Both the position numbers and the translations under genes were made by a program. Source: an uncultured Rhodospirillales bacterium (GTDB lineage Bacteria; Pseudomonadota; Alphaproteobacteria; Acetobacterales; Acetobacteraceae). From it: DNA of 44,168 nt. Every line of letters begins with the position of its first letter. Positions within the stretch are counted from its first letter, which is position 1. Positions 44,124 through 44,168 of this stretch are shown here, one piece after another. The notes beneath the pieces are model-generated. The model made no database searches and was not told the origin of the DNA. It saw nothing but the letters and a program-made list of their open reading frames with translations. The stretch covers positions 1 through 44,168 of the forward strand of contig CAIJTR010000131.1 of the NCBI GenBank assembly GCA_903823665.1, in the 5' to 3' direction.

Positions 44124-44168
44124 AGATCGGAAGAGCACACGTCTGAACTCCAGTCACTGGTTGTTATC
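44124..44168 (+). other. Illumina TruSeq adapter read-through (artefact)
   Basis: From 44124 the sequence reads AGATCGGAAGAGCACACGTC and on to CAGTCAC at 44157, the standard TruSeq index adapter. It is followed by an 8-base index (TGGTTGTT, 44158-44165) and ATC, the start of the next adapter segment. It is sequencing contamination at a contig end, not genome. Confidence 0.98.

Noticed and set aside
1-44168. CRISPR arrays, insertion sequences, phage or toxin-antitoxin genes
   Set aside because: No regular direct repeats with spacers, no transposase motifs or terminal repeats, and no recognisable phage or toxin genes were found on either strand.

Overview
The window is GC-rich, tightly packed bacterial DNA. 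It looks like the chromosome of an alphaproteobacterium, possibly an acetic-acid-bacteria relative (Acetobacteraceae). This rests on the sufRBCDSUTA order, gatCAB divergent from ruvX, bamA-ompH-lpxD, a carotenoid crtI-crtB pair and many 4-base ATGA gene overlaps. No insertion sequence, phage gene or CRISPR array is visible. The last 45 bases are Illumina adapter, so the right edge is a raw contig end and lpxD is cut there.

Layout. (1) 240-9947, minus: a CitE-like lyase gene followed without a real gap by an outer-membrane factor, a membrane fusion protein and two RND pump subunits (MdtABC type). (2) 10231-16079, plus: a complete branched-chain-amino-acid-type ABC importer with two ATPases, two tandem paralogous binding proteins and two permeases. 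(3) 16081-22949, minus: a DUF4864 secreted protein, then (transcribed right to left) sufR-B-C-D-S-U-T-A for iron-sulfur cluster assembly. (4) 23195-26023, plus: a vanillate-demethylase-type operon, oxygenase, GntR regulator, reductase, with two palindromic operator candidates in front. (5) 26051-29294, minus: crtI, crtB and two small unrecognised membrane-anchored proteins. Their promoter region carries TGT-N12-ACA motifs like those bound by PpsR/CrtJ in phototrophic proteobacteria. (6) 29449-30541, minus: a TIM-barrel isomerase/epimerase and tRNA-Ser(GCT). (7) 30629-35249, minus: gatC-gatA-gatB for tRNA amidation, translationally coupled to a polysaccharide deacetylase and a YfcG-like glutathione transferase. 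(8) 35321-37026, plus: ruvX and a WavE-like protein. (9) 37028-38961, minus: selO-gpx. (10) 39081-44123, plus: UDP-glucose dehydrogenase, then bamA-ompH-lpxD (truncated) for outer-membrane biogenesis.

Most of the window is conserved housekeeping. The parts most worth a second look are the crt operon with its putative PpsR-type sites and two unknown small proteins, the self-contained vanA-gntR-vanB unit with paired operators, and the lyase/efflux-pump coupling. I found no clear case of a wholly new multi-gene system.
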